Assembly (NCBI GenBank): GCA_947627815.1
Contig: CANQXN010000057.1
Location: 1-9,929, forward strand
Source: an uncultured Clostridia bacterium
Lineage (GTDB): Bacteria; Bacillota; Clostridia; Oscillospirales; CAG-272
Direction of reading: 5' to 3'
DNA: 9,929 bases
The position numbers were made by a program, and so were the translations under genes. Under the pieces are notes generated by a model that worked only from the letters and a program-made list of their open reading frames with translations, searched no databases and had not been told where the DNA came from. Below, in pieces: positions 1-5,868 of the stretch (position 1 is the first letter of the stretch; every line of letters starts with the position of its first letter).

Positions 1-502
1 CGTTCTGATAGTCGCGCACAAGCGCGCGGGCTTCCTCAAACCGGCGGTCGCCGAAAGCCCGCATCCCCGGCTCAAAAGAGACAAGACTGCGCGCCACATT
101 GGCTTTCATTCCGCTTTCCAACACCGCTTCTGCCAGCACATCGCTGTAAAAATACATGTCGGAAAAGGAGACGATCCCGCCCCGTATCATTTCGGCCATC
201 GCCAACCGGCACGCCCAGCCTGCCATGTCTTTGGTGAGCCGGTCTTCGGCGGGATATACCTTGGTTTCCAGCCAATCCTGCAAGGGCAGGTCTTCCCCAT
301 AGCCCCGGATAAACTGCATGGCCGCGTGGGTGTGCAGGTTATAAAGCCCGGGGATCAGCAAATTGCCCCCGCAGTCAATCGTGCGCTCAGCACCAGTCGG
401 CGCGCCTGACGCCTCGCCGACATAGGTCACGGCAGCGCCTTCCACAAAAAGCGAACCTTCGCTGCCGTCTAAAAAGCGGGCGTTTTTCAAAAGATATTTC
501 AT
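1..502 (-). CDS. Amidohydrolase, MTA/SAH deaminase-like (partial, C-terminus beyond window)
   Basis: Only the first 167 residues are present; the gene runs off the left end. They show the N-terminal beta-sandwich start of a metal-dependent amidohydrolase (TRZ/ATZ, cytosine-deaminase-like family), then the barrel entry PGLYNLHTHAAM with the metal-binding HxH at residues 57-59. The following stretch (RGYGEDLPLQDWL, then YPAED, then a MAEMIRGGIVSFSDMYFY-type segment) is typical of 5-methylthioadenosine/S-adenosylhomocysteine deaminases, which remove the 6-amino group of adenine in these compounds in the cytoplasm and so feed purine and methionine salvage. The start is the ATG at 502, with an AGGAAAG-type ribosome site (516-522) at a rather long spacing of 13 nt. 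It lies 55 bp after the nucleoside kinase, probably in the same transcript. Other members of the family (guanine deaminase, chlorohydrolase, SsnA) cannot be excluded because the catalytic C-terminal half is missing. Confidence 0.85.
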   Translation of the reverse strand, partial: MKYLLKNARFLDGSEGSLFVEGAAVTYVGEASGAPTGAERTIDCGGNLLIPGLYNLHTHAAMQFIRGYGEDLPLQDWLETKVYPAEDRLTKDMAGWACRLAMAEMIRGGIVSFSDMYFYSDVLAEAVLESGMKANVARSLVSFEPGMRAFGDRRFEEARALVRDYQN

Positions 503-539
503 AACTTGATTTTTTCTTTCCTGCGGTTGGAATAAAGCA

Positions 540-551
540 CCCGACATCGGG
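540..551 (-). other. Short GC-rich hairpin after the nucleoside kinase stop
   Basis: The inverted repeat CCCGATGTCGGG lies 6 nt beyond the kinase stop codon. Four to five G-C-rich pairs close a very small loop, followed on the minus strand by TGCTTTATT. This is a weak terminator-like element at best; the T-run is interrupted and the next gene starts 37 nt later, so read-through is likely. Confidence 0.3.
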
Positions 552-557
552 GCGGCA

Positions 558-1481
558 TCAGTGCGCGGCGCCGATAAACTCACGGAAAATGGAGTTGGCG
601 GGGACAAACGCCTCCGGGATCGAGGGGATCCGCTGATAGCGCTGTGCGAGTTCTTTAGCACGGGCGGCATAAGGCGAATCGGCCGGCACAGAGGCAAGGA
701 GGGGCAAGAGCCGATCCCGTATCACCGAAGGCTCATAGGCCATGGTGGAATTGATGGCGAAATCCACGCTGCCCTCGTTGGGAATGATATGGATCTCCTC
801 GTTTTTGCGCACGCCTGCCCAAAGCTCCAGGGTCAGTTCGGGGGAAGCGCCCCGACAGGCAAAGTCACGCGCCAGCCGACGCGCCAGCCGCAGTTCGTGC
901 GAGGCAAAGACCTCCCCGGCAAGCGCGACCTCGCTGAAGGGGCGAATGTAAGCGGCAAACAGCTCATGATTGTGGAACAGGCTGTGTACATTCGGATAAA
1001 TGGCCTGAATGCCCTCGACCAGCACCATATCGTATTCGCCGCTGTTGACGCTTTCCACATGATCGCAGCCGCCGATTTTGAAGTTGTAGCGCGGCAGCTC
1101 TGCCACTTTGCGCTCTCGGATCTGTTCGATGCACTCAGCCAGCCTGTCAATATAAATGGTGTCGGGGGAATCGAGGTCGAGCGCCTCGCCGCGTTCCTCG
1201 GCGCGCTGCATCAATTTGGAGCGTTCGATATAAAAATCATCAATCGAAACGGTCATGAGCCGCACGCCGCGTTTGACAAACGCGCCGGCGATGCGGTCGG
1301 ACGCCGTGGTTTTTCCGGAACAGGTGGGGCCGGCCAGCGTGACAAAACGGCTGCCGGAGGCAAGAATTTTGTCGGCGCATATATCGGCTTGACGCCAGAA
1401 ATTTTCTTCACAGGAGAGAACAAACTCTTTTTGTTCCTTTTCGGTATGTAAGGGAATATCAACAGTAATGACAGATTTCAT
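558..1481 (-). CDS. Uridine kinase-like nucleoside kinase (PRK/uridine kinase family)
   Basis: A 307-residue cytoplasmic P-loop kinase that probably phosphorylates a nucleoside such as uridine or cytidine, using ATP or GTP. Residues 1-45 form a helical lead-in. The Walker A motif GPTCSGKTT is at 51-59, a DDFY substrate/catalytic segment at 81-84, a DLDSPD segment at 102-107, a Walker-B-like strand LVEGI at 154-158, and the lid-type RRLARDFACRG at 201-211. The C-terminus has the conserved VPANSIFREFIG (293-304) found in the clostridial nucleoside kinase group. Many members of that group carry an N-terminal TGS domain and are about 550 residues long; this one has none. The start is the ATG at 1481, directly preceded by AGGAGG. 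An in-frame GTG at 1508 would place the ribosome site inside the coding sequence and is rejected. The gap to hemZ is 63 bp. Substrate specificity cannot be read from the sequence. Confidence 0.88.
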   Translation of the reverse strand: MKSVITVDIPLHTEKEQKEFVLSCEENFWRQADICADKILASGSRFVTLAGPTCSGKTTASDRIAGAFVKRGVRLMTVSIDDFYIERSKLMQRAEERGEALDLDSPDTIYIDRLAECIEQIRERKVAELPRYNFKIGGCDHVESVNSGEYDMVLVEGIQAIYPNVHSLFHNHELFAAYIRPFSEVALAGEVFASHELRLARRLARDFACRGASPELTLELWAGVRKNEEIHIIPNEGSVDFAINSTMAYEPSVIRDRLLPLLASVPADSPYAARAKELAQRYQRIPSIPEAFVPANSIFREFIGAAH

Positions 1482-1486
1482 AACTT

Positions 1487-1492
1487 CCTCCT
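1487..1492 (-). promoter_or_regulatory. Ribosome binding site deciding the nucleoside kinase start
   Basis: On the minus strand AGGAGG lies 5 nt before the ATG at 1481. It is a near-perfect anti-16S match and would fall inside the reading frame if the upstream GTG at 1508 were used, so it favours the shorter protein. A small hairpin (1493-1504) ends immediately upstream of it. Confidence 0.85.
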
Positions 1493-1529
1493 CGGTATTA
1501 ACCGTCACCCCGTCGATCCAGCGGGGTGA
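1493..1529 (-). other. Two abutting stem-loops in the hemZ-nucleoside kinase gap
   Basis: Read on the minus strand, TCACCCCG (1529-1522) pairs perfectly with CGGGGTGA (1512-1505), giving an 8-bp GC-rich stem with a 9-nt loop. Without any spacer, CGGT (1504-1501) then pairs with ACCG (1496-1493) around a TAAT loop. The second stem ends exactly where the AGGAGG site of the next gene begins. No T-run follows either stem, so it does not look like a standard intrinsic terminator. It may modulate translation, pause polymerase, or protect or process the mRNA; the function is inferred only. Confidence 0.55.
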
Positions 1530-1544
1530 ACAAAAACGCTCTGT

Positions 1545-3038
1545 TTACCGATAGGGATCGACGAAAGTCTCAAAAAATGAATTGATTTTTTTGTTGTAAT
1601 GAGCCGCGATCTCATCTTCTGTCATCTTCAGATATTCATAGGGATATTTGGGCATGAAACAGCGTTCGATCCTGCCGGCTTCCCGGGACACCAGCTTCGT
1701 CACCGAACCGGCGCCCACCGCGAAGATGTGATGCAACTCTTCCATAATGAAAACATTATACAGACCCTCCGCCCCCGGTTGGGAGAATCCGACATTTTCA
1801 AGATTGCCTACCGTGTTTTTCTGACGGTAGATATAATAAGGAATGTACCCCGCAAGCTTCGCCTTCACCTGGGAATAATCCACGCTCTTCTGCGCCTCGC
1901 CGCCGGTGATGGAATAGTGTTCGCCGGCGCCGCTGACTGTCAGCGTGGCGGAGCGCTTGATACAGAAGGAATGGATGGTCATATTATCCGGCCTCAGTCG
2001 CAGAATGGCGTCCACACTCTTGGAAAAGGAGCGGTAATTGTCGCCGGGCAGACCCGCGATCAAGTCGGTATTGATATATTTTATGCCCAGGGAGCGGGCA
2101 ATATCATAGGCGCGGAAAAAATCCTCCCCGGTATGACAGCGGCCGATTTTCAACAGCACTTCGTCATTCAGGGTCTGCGGATTGATGCTCATGCGGGTAA
2201 CACCGGCGTCTATGGCGACCTTCACCTTTTCCGGGGTGATGGTATCCGGCCGCCCGGCCTCACAGGTGAATTCATCCAAAGAGGAGACATCCACATGTTC
2301 GGCGATCTTGTCGAAGATCATTTTCATCTGCGCGGCCGTCAGCGAGGTGGGGGTGCCGCCGCCGATATAAATGGTGGAAAGGGTCAGTCCCTTCTCTCGG
2401 ATCAAGTCAAACACCAGATCGAGGTCTTTGAGCAGGCGCTCAAGATAGGCGGGGATCAGGGACAAAAGGCGCTTGGTCGCAAAGGAAACAAAGGAACAGT
2501 ACGCGCAGCGCGTCGGACAGAAGGGGATGGAGATGTAGAGGCTGCAGGAATTGGGGCGCAGGGCGTCGATGATCTTCTTTTCGTTGACCGAAACGGCGGT
2601 GAGCAGCGCCGCCTTTTTGGGATTGAGAAAATACTCATTTCGTAATACCCGGCGAACCTGATACTCGCTGAGTCCCTGTTCATACAGCCCGCCCGAAATT
2701 TTGGCGGGGCGGATCCCGGTGAGGATGCCCCAGGCGGGGGTATACCCGAACATCATCTCCCCGGCGCGGAAAACCGCTTTTCCGACAGCGATTTTCCCCG
2801 CCTTTTTTTCATCCTGCTCCCGGATGCTCTGCGCAAAATCGGCCTTTGCCTCCTGCTCGCCCACCCGAATGGTGGCAAAGGCGTGAATTTTCCCCTCTTC
2901 CTTCTCAGTTTTTACGGTGACCACCGGGGTTTCTTCGGTGACCACCTCGTCTTGTCCGAATTTGGCGCCCGGGAAAAAAATCATGCACAAGGTCTGTATA
3001 TAGTTTTCGTTTACATCGGTAAACAAATTCAACTTCAT
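1545..3038 (-). CDS. hemZ: HemZ-type radical SAM protein (coproporphyrinogen III dehydrogenase family)
   Basis: A 497-residue cytoplasmic radical SAM protein of the HemN/HemW/HemZ group. Residues 1-165 form the N-terminal domain peculiar to HemZ, including a GYTPAWGILTGIRPAK segment near 98-113. The 4Fe-4S ligands are Cys174, Cys178 and Cys181 in IPFCPTRCAYCSF, followed by the YIGGGTPTSL glycine motif (224-233), CEAGRPDTIT (259-268), SINPQT (284-289) and DLIAGLPGD (325-333). The family is annotated as oxygen-independent conversion of coproporphyrinogen III to protoporphyrinogen IX, or coproheme-related chemistry. Phe183 stands where HemN has a fourth cysteine (CxxxCxxCxC), so the cluster motif is HemW/HemZ-like and true dehydrogenase activity is not proven by sequence. 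The ATG at 3038 has a TGAGGAT ribosome site (3047-3053) 8 nt upstream. No other heme gene is in the window. Confidence 0.9.
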   Translation of the reverse strand: MKLNLFTDVNENYIQTLCMIFFPGAKFGQDEVVTEETPVVTVKTEKEEGKIHAFATIRVGEQEAKADFAQSIREQDEKKAGKIAVGKAVFRAGEMMFGYTPAWGILTGIRPAKISGGLYEQGLSEYQVRRVLRNEYFLNPKKAALLTAVSVNEKKIIDALRPNSCSLYISIPFCPTRCAYCSFVSFATKRLLSLIPAYLERLLKDLDLVFDLIREKGLTLSTIYIGGGTPTSLTAAQMKMIFDKIAEHVDVSSLDEFTCEAGRPDTITPEKVKVAIDAGVTRMSINPQTLNDEVLLKIGRCHTGEDFFRAYDIARSLGIKYINTDLIAGLPGDNYRSFSKSVDAILRLRPDNMTIHSFCIKRSATLTVSGAGEHYSITGGEAQKSVDYSQVKAKLAGYIPYYIYRQKNTVGNLENVGFSQPGAEGLYNVFIMEELHHIFAVGAGSVTKLVSREAGRIERCFMPKYPYEYLKMTEDEIAAHYNKKINSFFETFVDPYR

Positions 3039-3072
3039 GGTTTCTTATCCTCAATTGATTCAAGTACCGGCT

Positions 3073-3111
3073 CGATTCTATCACAGTTTTTTGTCGGCTG
3101 TGTGAGAATCG
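3073..3111 (-). other. Long imperfect hairpin in the hemZ leader
   Basis: On the minus strand CGATTCT (3111-3105) pairs with AGAATCG (3079-3073), and CACAG (3102-3098) pairs with CTGTG (3086-3082). The two helices are separated by a symmetric 2x2 mismatch and closed by the 11-nt A-rich loop CCGACAAAAAA. This gives 12 pairs in all. No T-run follows on the minus strand, so it is not a standard terminator. It sits 35 nt before the hemZ start codon and 19 nt after the dtd stop codon. It could be an mRNA stability element, a protein-binding site, or a DNA operator with dyad symmetry. Confidence 0.5.
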
Positions 3112-3115
3112 GCTG

Positions 3116-3137
3116 AAAAAAGGAAAAATTCATTTCC
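3116..3137 (-). terminator. Weak terminator-like element overlapping the dtd stop
   Basis: On the minus strand GGAAA (3137-3133) can pair with TTTCC (3126-3122) around a 6-nt loop, and the stem is followed directly by six T (3121-3116). The stem has only five pairs and two G-C pairs and contains the dtd stop codon, so any termination would be partial and hindered by translating ribosomes. It is listed because the largest intergenic gap of the window follows. Confidence 0.3.
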
Positions 3138-3588
3138 GTTTCAACACGCGGCTGTCAAGCACCAGCGTCACAGGTCCGTCGTTGACGATTTCATAGACCA
3201 TATGCGCGCCGAAAACGCCCCGCCCCACCGGACGCCCCAAAAGCGCCTCGAAAGCGGCGATAAAAAATTCGTAAAGCGTTTTGGCCTCCTCGGGCGGCGC
3301 CGCGCCGAAAAAATCCGGACGGTTGCCGTGCTGATAGTTGGCAAGCAGGGTAAACTGCGACACCACCACGGCGCCGCCCCCGACATCGGCGATCGAACGG
3401 TTCATTTTCCCCTCGTCATCGCAGAAAATCCGCAGGCGGGCGATTTTGCCCGCCAGAAGGGTAGCGTCCTCGGGGGTATCCCCTTGCGCCACGCCCAAAA
3501 GAATGGCAAACCCATGACCGCACGCGCCGGTGACCCTTCCTTCCACCGAAACCCTGGCTTCTTTCACCCGCTGTACGACCGCGATCAT
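3130..3588 (-). CDS. dtd: D-aminoacyl-tRNA deacylase
   Basis: A 152-residue cytoplasmic enzyme that hydrolyses D-amino acids (and glycine misattached to tRNA-Ala) from tRNA, protecting translation. It opens with the conserved MIAVVQRVKEARVSVEG, carries the active-site SQFTL motif at 77-81 and the Gly-cisPro region NDGPVT at 136-141, and has the usual family length of about 150. RLRIF (51-55) and GKMNRSI (60-66) also match. The start is the ATG at 3588, which has AAAGGAGG 7 nt upstream. A longer in-frame reading from 3648 would overlap rel and add 20 residues absent from the family. It follows rel by 37 bp, the same rel-dtd order as in Bacillus (relA-yrvI), so the two are probably co-transcribed. 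Confidence 0.96.
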   Translation of the reverse strand: MIAVVQRVKEARVSVEGRVTGACGHGFAILLGVAQGDTPEDATLLAGKIARLRIFCDDEGKMNRSIADVGGGAVVVSQFTLLANYQHGNRPDFFGAAPPEEAKTLYEFFIAAFEALLGRPVGRGVFGAHMVYEIVNDGPVTLVLDSRVLKRK

Positions 3589-3595
3589 AGCGCCG

Positions 3596-3603
3596 CCTCC
3601 TTT
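3596..3603 (-). promoter_or_regulatory. Ribosome binding site deciding the dtd start
   Basis: AAAGGAGG on the minus strand, 7 nt before the ATG at 3588, lies in the 37-bp gap after the rel stop codon. It shows that translation starts at MIAVVQRV and not at the upstream in-frame start at 3648. Confidence 0.88.
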
Positions 3604-3625
3604 CTCCGCGATGATTTTGTGTTTC

Positions 3626-5839
3626 TCAGGTATAGCCCCGGCGCACATTGATCACATGGTTGATGCTCTTGAGCCGGGACATAATGGAATAAAAATGATC
3701 GACATTGCGGCAGCCCACCACCATATTGACGATGATGCCGCCCGCGCGGCTTTGCGTGTTGATCTGATGCAAAGAAACCCGCATGTCGGCCAAGGCCGAG
3801 GTGAGGCTCACCATCAGCATGAGATCGTTTTCGGCATACACCTGGAGAATGGCTTCATAGAGATTGCCGTCCCCACTGTTCTGCCCCGCCGCTTTTTCCC
3901 AGGCGGCGTGTACCACCCGCCCCTGCATGGCGGGATCATTCGCGGCGCTTTGCAGATTGGGGCAGTCGATTTTATGGATGGAAATGCCGTAACCCTTGGT
4001 GATAAAACCGGCAATGGCGTCGCCCGGCAAGGGGTTGCAGCATTTGGCAAATTTCACCTCGCACCCCTCGACGCCGTCGACAATCACGCCGCCTTTGTGC
4101 GGTTTAGCGCGGGAGGGCTGTGTCGTGACGACAAAGGACTCGGGCGCGGCGGGCGGCTCGGCGCTCCCCATCACGCGGTCAAACTCGTCCTTGAGCTTGG
4201 TCGAAAGCTTGCTCACCGTAAGCCCGCCGTAACCGATCGTGTTGTAGAGATCGTCCAGCGAGGCAATGCCCATGCGGCCGATGATGTTCGTGAGGATCTC
4301 GTCCCGTTTGGCGGGGGTATACGGGCGGCCGTAGCGCTTGAATTCCTTTTCGATCTCGCTTTTGCCCACCTGGATATTCTCGTTGCGCTGTTCTTTTTTG
4401 AACCACTGGCGGATCTTATTTCTGGCCTCGCCGGTCTTGACGACTTTCAGCCAGTCGCGGGAAGGTCCGCGGGAGGCAGACGAAGTGATGATCTGCACGA
4501 TATCGCCGTTGTTGGGGGTGGAGTCGATCGGCGCGATGACGCCGTTGACCTTGGCGCCCACCATTTTATTGCCCACCGCCGAGTGAATGGCATAGGCAAA
4601 ATCGATGAGCGTGGCATCGTGCGGCAGCGTAATCACATCGCCTTTGGGAGTAAAGACGAAAATTTCGTCCTGAATGATATCGACTTTCAGCGACCGAATA
4701 AATTCATCGGGGTCGCGCGTGGAGTCCTCACTTTCGATCAGTTTGGAGATCCAGGTGAGTTTTTCCTCCATTTTTTCGTTCGATTCCTTGACGCCGCTCT
4801 TATATTTCCAGTGCGCCGCCATACCGTATTCGGCGAATTGATGCATTTTATAGGTGCGGATCTGCACCTCAAAGGGGATCCCGTCCCGCCCGATCACCGT
4901 GGTATGCAGCGACTGATACAGGTTGGGTTTCGGGGTGGAAATATAATCCTTGAACCGGCCGGGCATGGAGCGGAAGGTGTCGTGAATGATGCCCAATACG
5001 GTATAGCACTCAAGCTCGGTTTCGGTAATGATGCGGAAGGCGTAAAAGTCGTAGATTTCATCAAACGACTTGTTTTTGGTAAACATCTTGTTATAGATGC
5101 TGTAGACGCTCTTGACCCGCCCGTCGATGGTAAAGACGAGATTGTTTTCCGCAAGCTTATCCATGAGCAGTTCTTTGGTGCGGGCGACAAAATCCCGGTT
5201 GGCGCCGTATTTTTCCTCCACATCTTTGCGCACTTCTTCATACCCGATGGGATCGAGGTATTGGAGCGCGAGATTTTCAAGTTCCTGCTTGATGCGCTGC
5301 ATACCCAACCGATGCGCCAGAGGCGCGTAGACCTGCATCGTCTCGAGCGCCGTCAGGCGCTGTTTTTTCTCCGGCTTGGCCATCAGCGTGCGCATATTGT
5401 GCAGACGGTCGCAGAGCTTGATGAAAATGACCCGCACATCTTTGGCCATCGCCAAAAACATTTTGCGCAGGTTTTCCATGTGCTCTTCCTCTTTGTCGTC
5501 AAAAGGAATCTGCACGAGTTTGGTCAGCCCGTCTACCAGGTTCATCACCGTTTCGCCGAACTCTTTTTTGATGACGGCGAGCGAGATTTTATCGCCGCAG
5601 TCCTCCACCGTATCGTGGAGCAGCGCGGCGCAGACGGAATCGGTATCCAGCCCGAGTTCCGCCACGATTTCCGCCACCGCCACGGGGTGACAGATGTAAG
5701 GCTCGCCGCTGGCGCGGCGCTGTCCCTCATGCAGCCGCCAGGCGTACCGGTAGGCGCGCTTGATCTTATTCATATCATAGGGGCGGCCGTTGTCATCCAA
5801 AATCATGACAAGCTTGGCGATCAACCCATATATATACAT
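3626..5839 (-). CDS. relA: Bifunctional (p)ppGpp synthetase/hydrolase Rel
   Basis: A 737-residue long RelA/SpoT homologue that makes and degrades the alarmone (p)ppGpp and senses starvation on the ribosome. Domains in order: an HD hydrolase (about 25-200) with GEPYICHP (45-52), LLHDTVED (73-80) and KLCDRLHNMRTL (141-152); a synthetase (about 230-350) with YDFYAFRI, GRFKDYISTPKPNLYQSLHT (294-313) and FEVQIRT; a TGS domain (about 392-452); a helical and zinc-finger region with Cys593, Cys600, Cys601 and Cys626; and a C-terminal ACT domain (about 660-737). RFKD at 295-298 is the RxKD form typical of bifunctional Rel, unlike the ExDD of monofunctional RelA, and the hydrolase residues are intact. 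The ATG at 5839 has AAGGAG (5846-5851) 6 nt upstream. It starts 29 bp after the recJ stop and precedes dtd, as in many Firmicutes, but without apt in between. The symbol rel is equally valid. Confidence 0.97.
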   Translation of the reverse strand: MYIYGLIAKLVMILDDNGRPYDMNKIKRAYRYAWRLHEGQRRASGEPYICHPVAVAEIVAELGLDTDSVCAALLHDTVEDCGDKISLAVIKKEFGETVMNLVDGLTKLVQIPFDDKEEEHMENLRKMFLAMAKDVRVIFIKLCDRLHNMRTLMAKPEKKQRLTALETMQVYAPLAHRLGMQRIKQELENLALQYLDPIGYEEVRKDVEEKYGANRDFVARTKELLMDKLAENNLVFTIDGRVKSVYSIYNKMFTKNKSFDEIYDFYAFRIITETELECYTVLGIIHDTFRSMPGRFKDYISTPKPNLYQSLHTTVIGRDGIPFEVQIRTYKMHQFAEYGMAAHWKYKSGVKESNEKMEEKLTWISKLIESEDSTRDPDEFIRSLKVDIIQDEIFVFTPKGDVITLPHDATLIDFAYAIHSAVGNKMVGAKVNGVIAPIDSTPNNGDIVQIITSSASRGPSRDWLKVVKTGEARNKIRQWFKKEQRNENIQVGKSEIEKEFKRYGRPYTPAKRDEILTNIIGRMGIASLDDLYNTIGYGGLTVSKLSTKLKDEFDRVMGSAEPPAAPESFVVTTQPSRAKPHKGGVIVDGVEGCEVKFAKCCNPLPGDAIAGFITKGYGISIHKIDCPNLQSAANDPAMQGRVVHAAWEKAAGQNSGDGNLYEAILQVYAENDLMLMVSLTSALADMRVSLHQINTQSRAGGIIVNMVVGCRNVDHFYSIMSRLKSINHVINVRRGYT

Positions 5840-5868
5840 AACTTACTCCTTGAGAAGCGACCTTGGAA

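Noticed and set aside
561..1451. 296-codon open frame on the plus strand opposite the nucleoside kinase
   Set aside because: It mirrors a clearly conserved kinase, has no recognisable motif and no good ribosome site, and is best explained as a codon-bias shadow.
1482..1508. Upstream GTG start at 1508 for the nucleoside kinase
   Set aside because: It would begin inside the GC-rich hairpin, has no ribosome site of its own, and would put the strong AGGAGG within the coding region.
1599..2645. 348-codon open frame on the plus strand opposite hemZ
   Set aside because: It has low-complexity His/Gly-rich composition and no motif, and lies wholly within the conserved hemZ coding region.
3589..3648. 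Longer dtd start at 3648
   Set aside because: The added 20 residues overlap the rel end and are not part of the Dtd family; a strong ribosome site and the conserved N-terminus support 3588.
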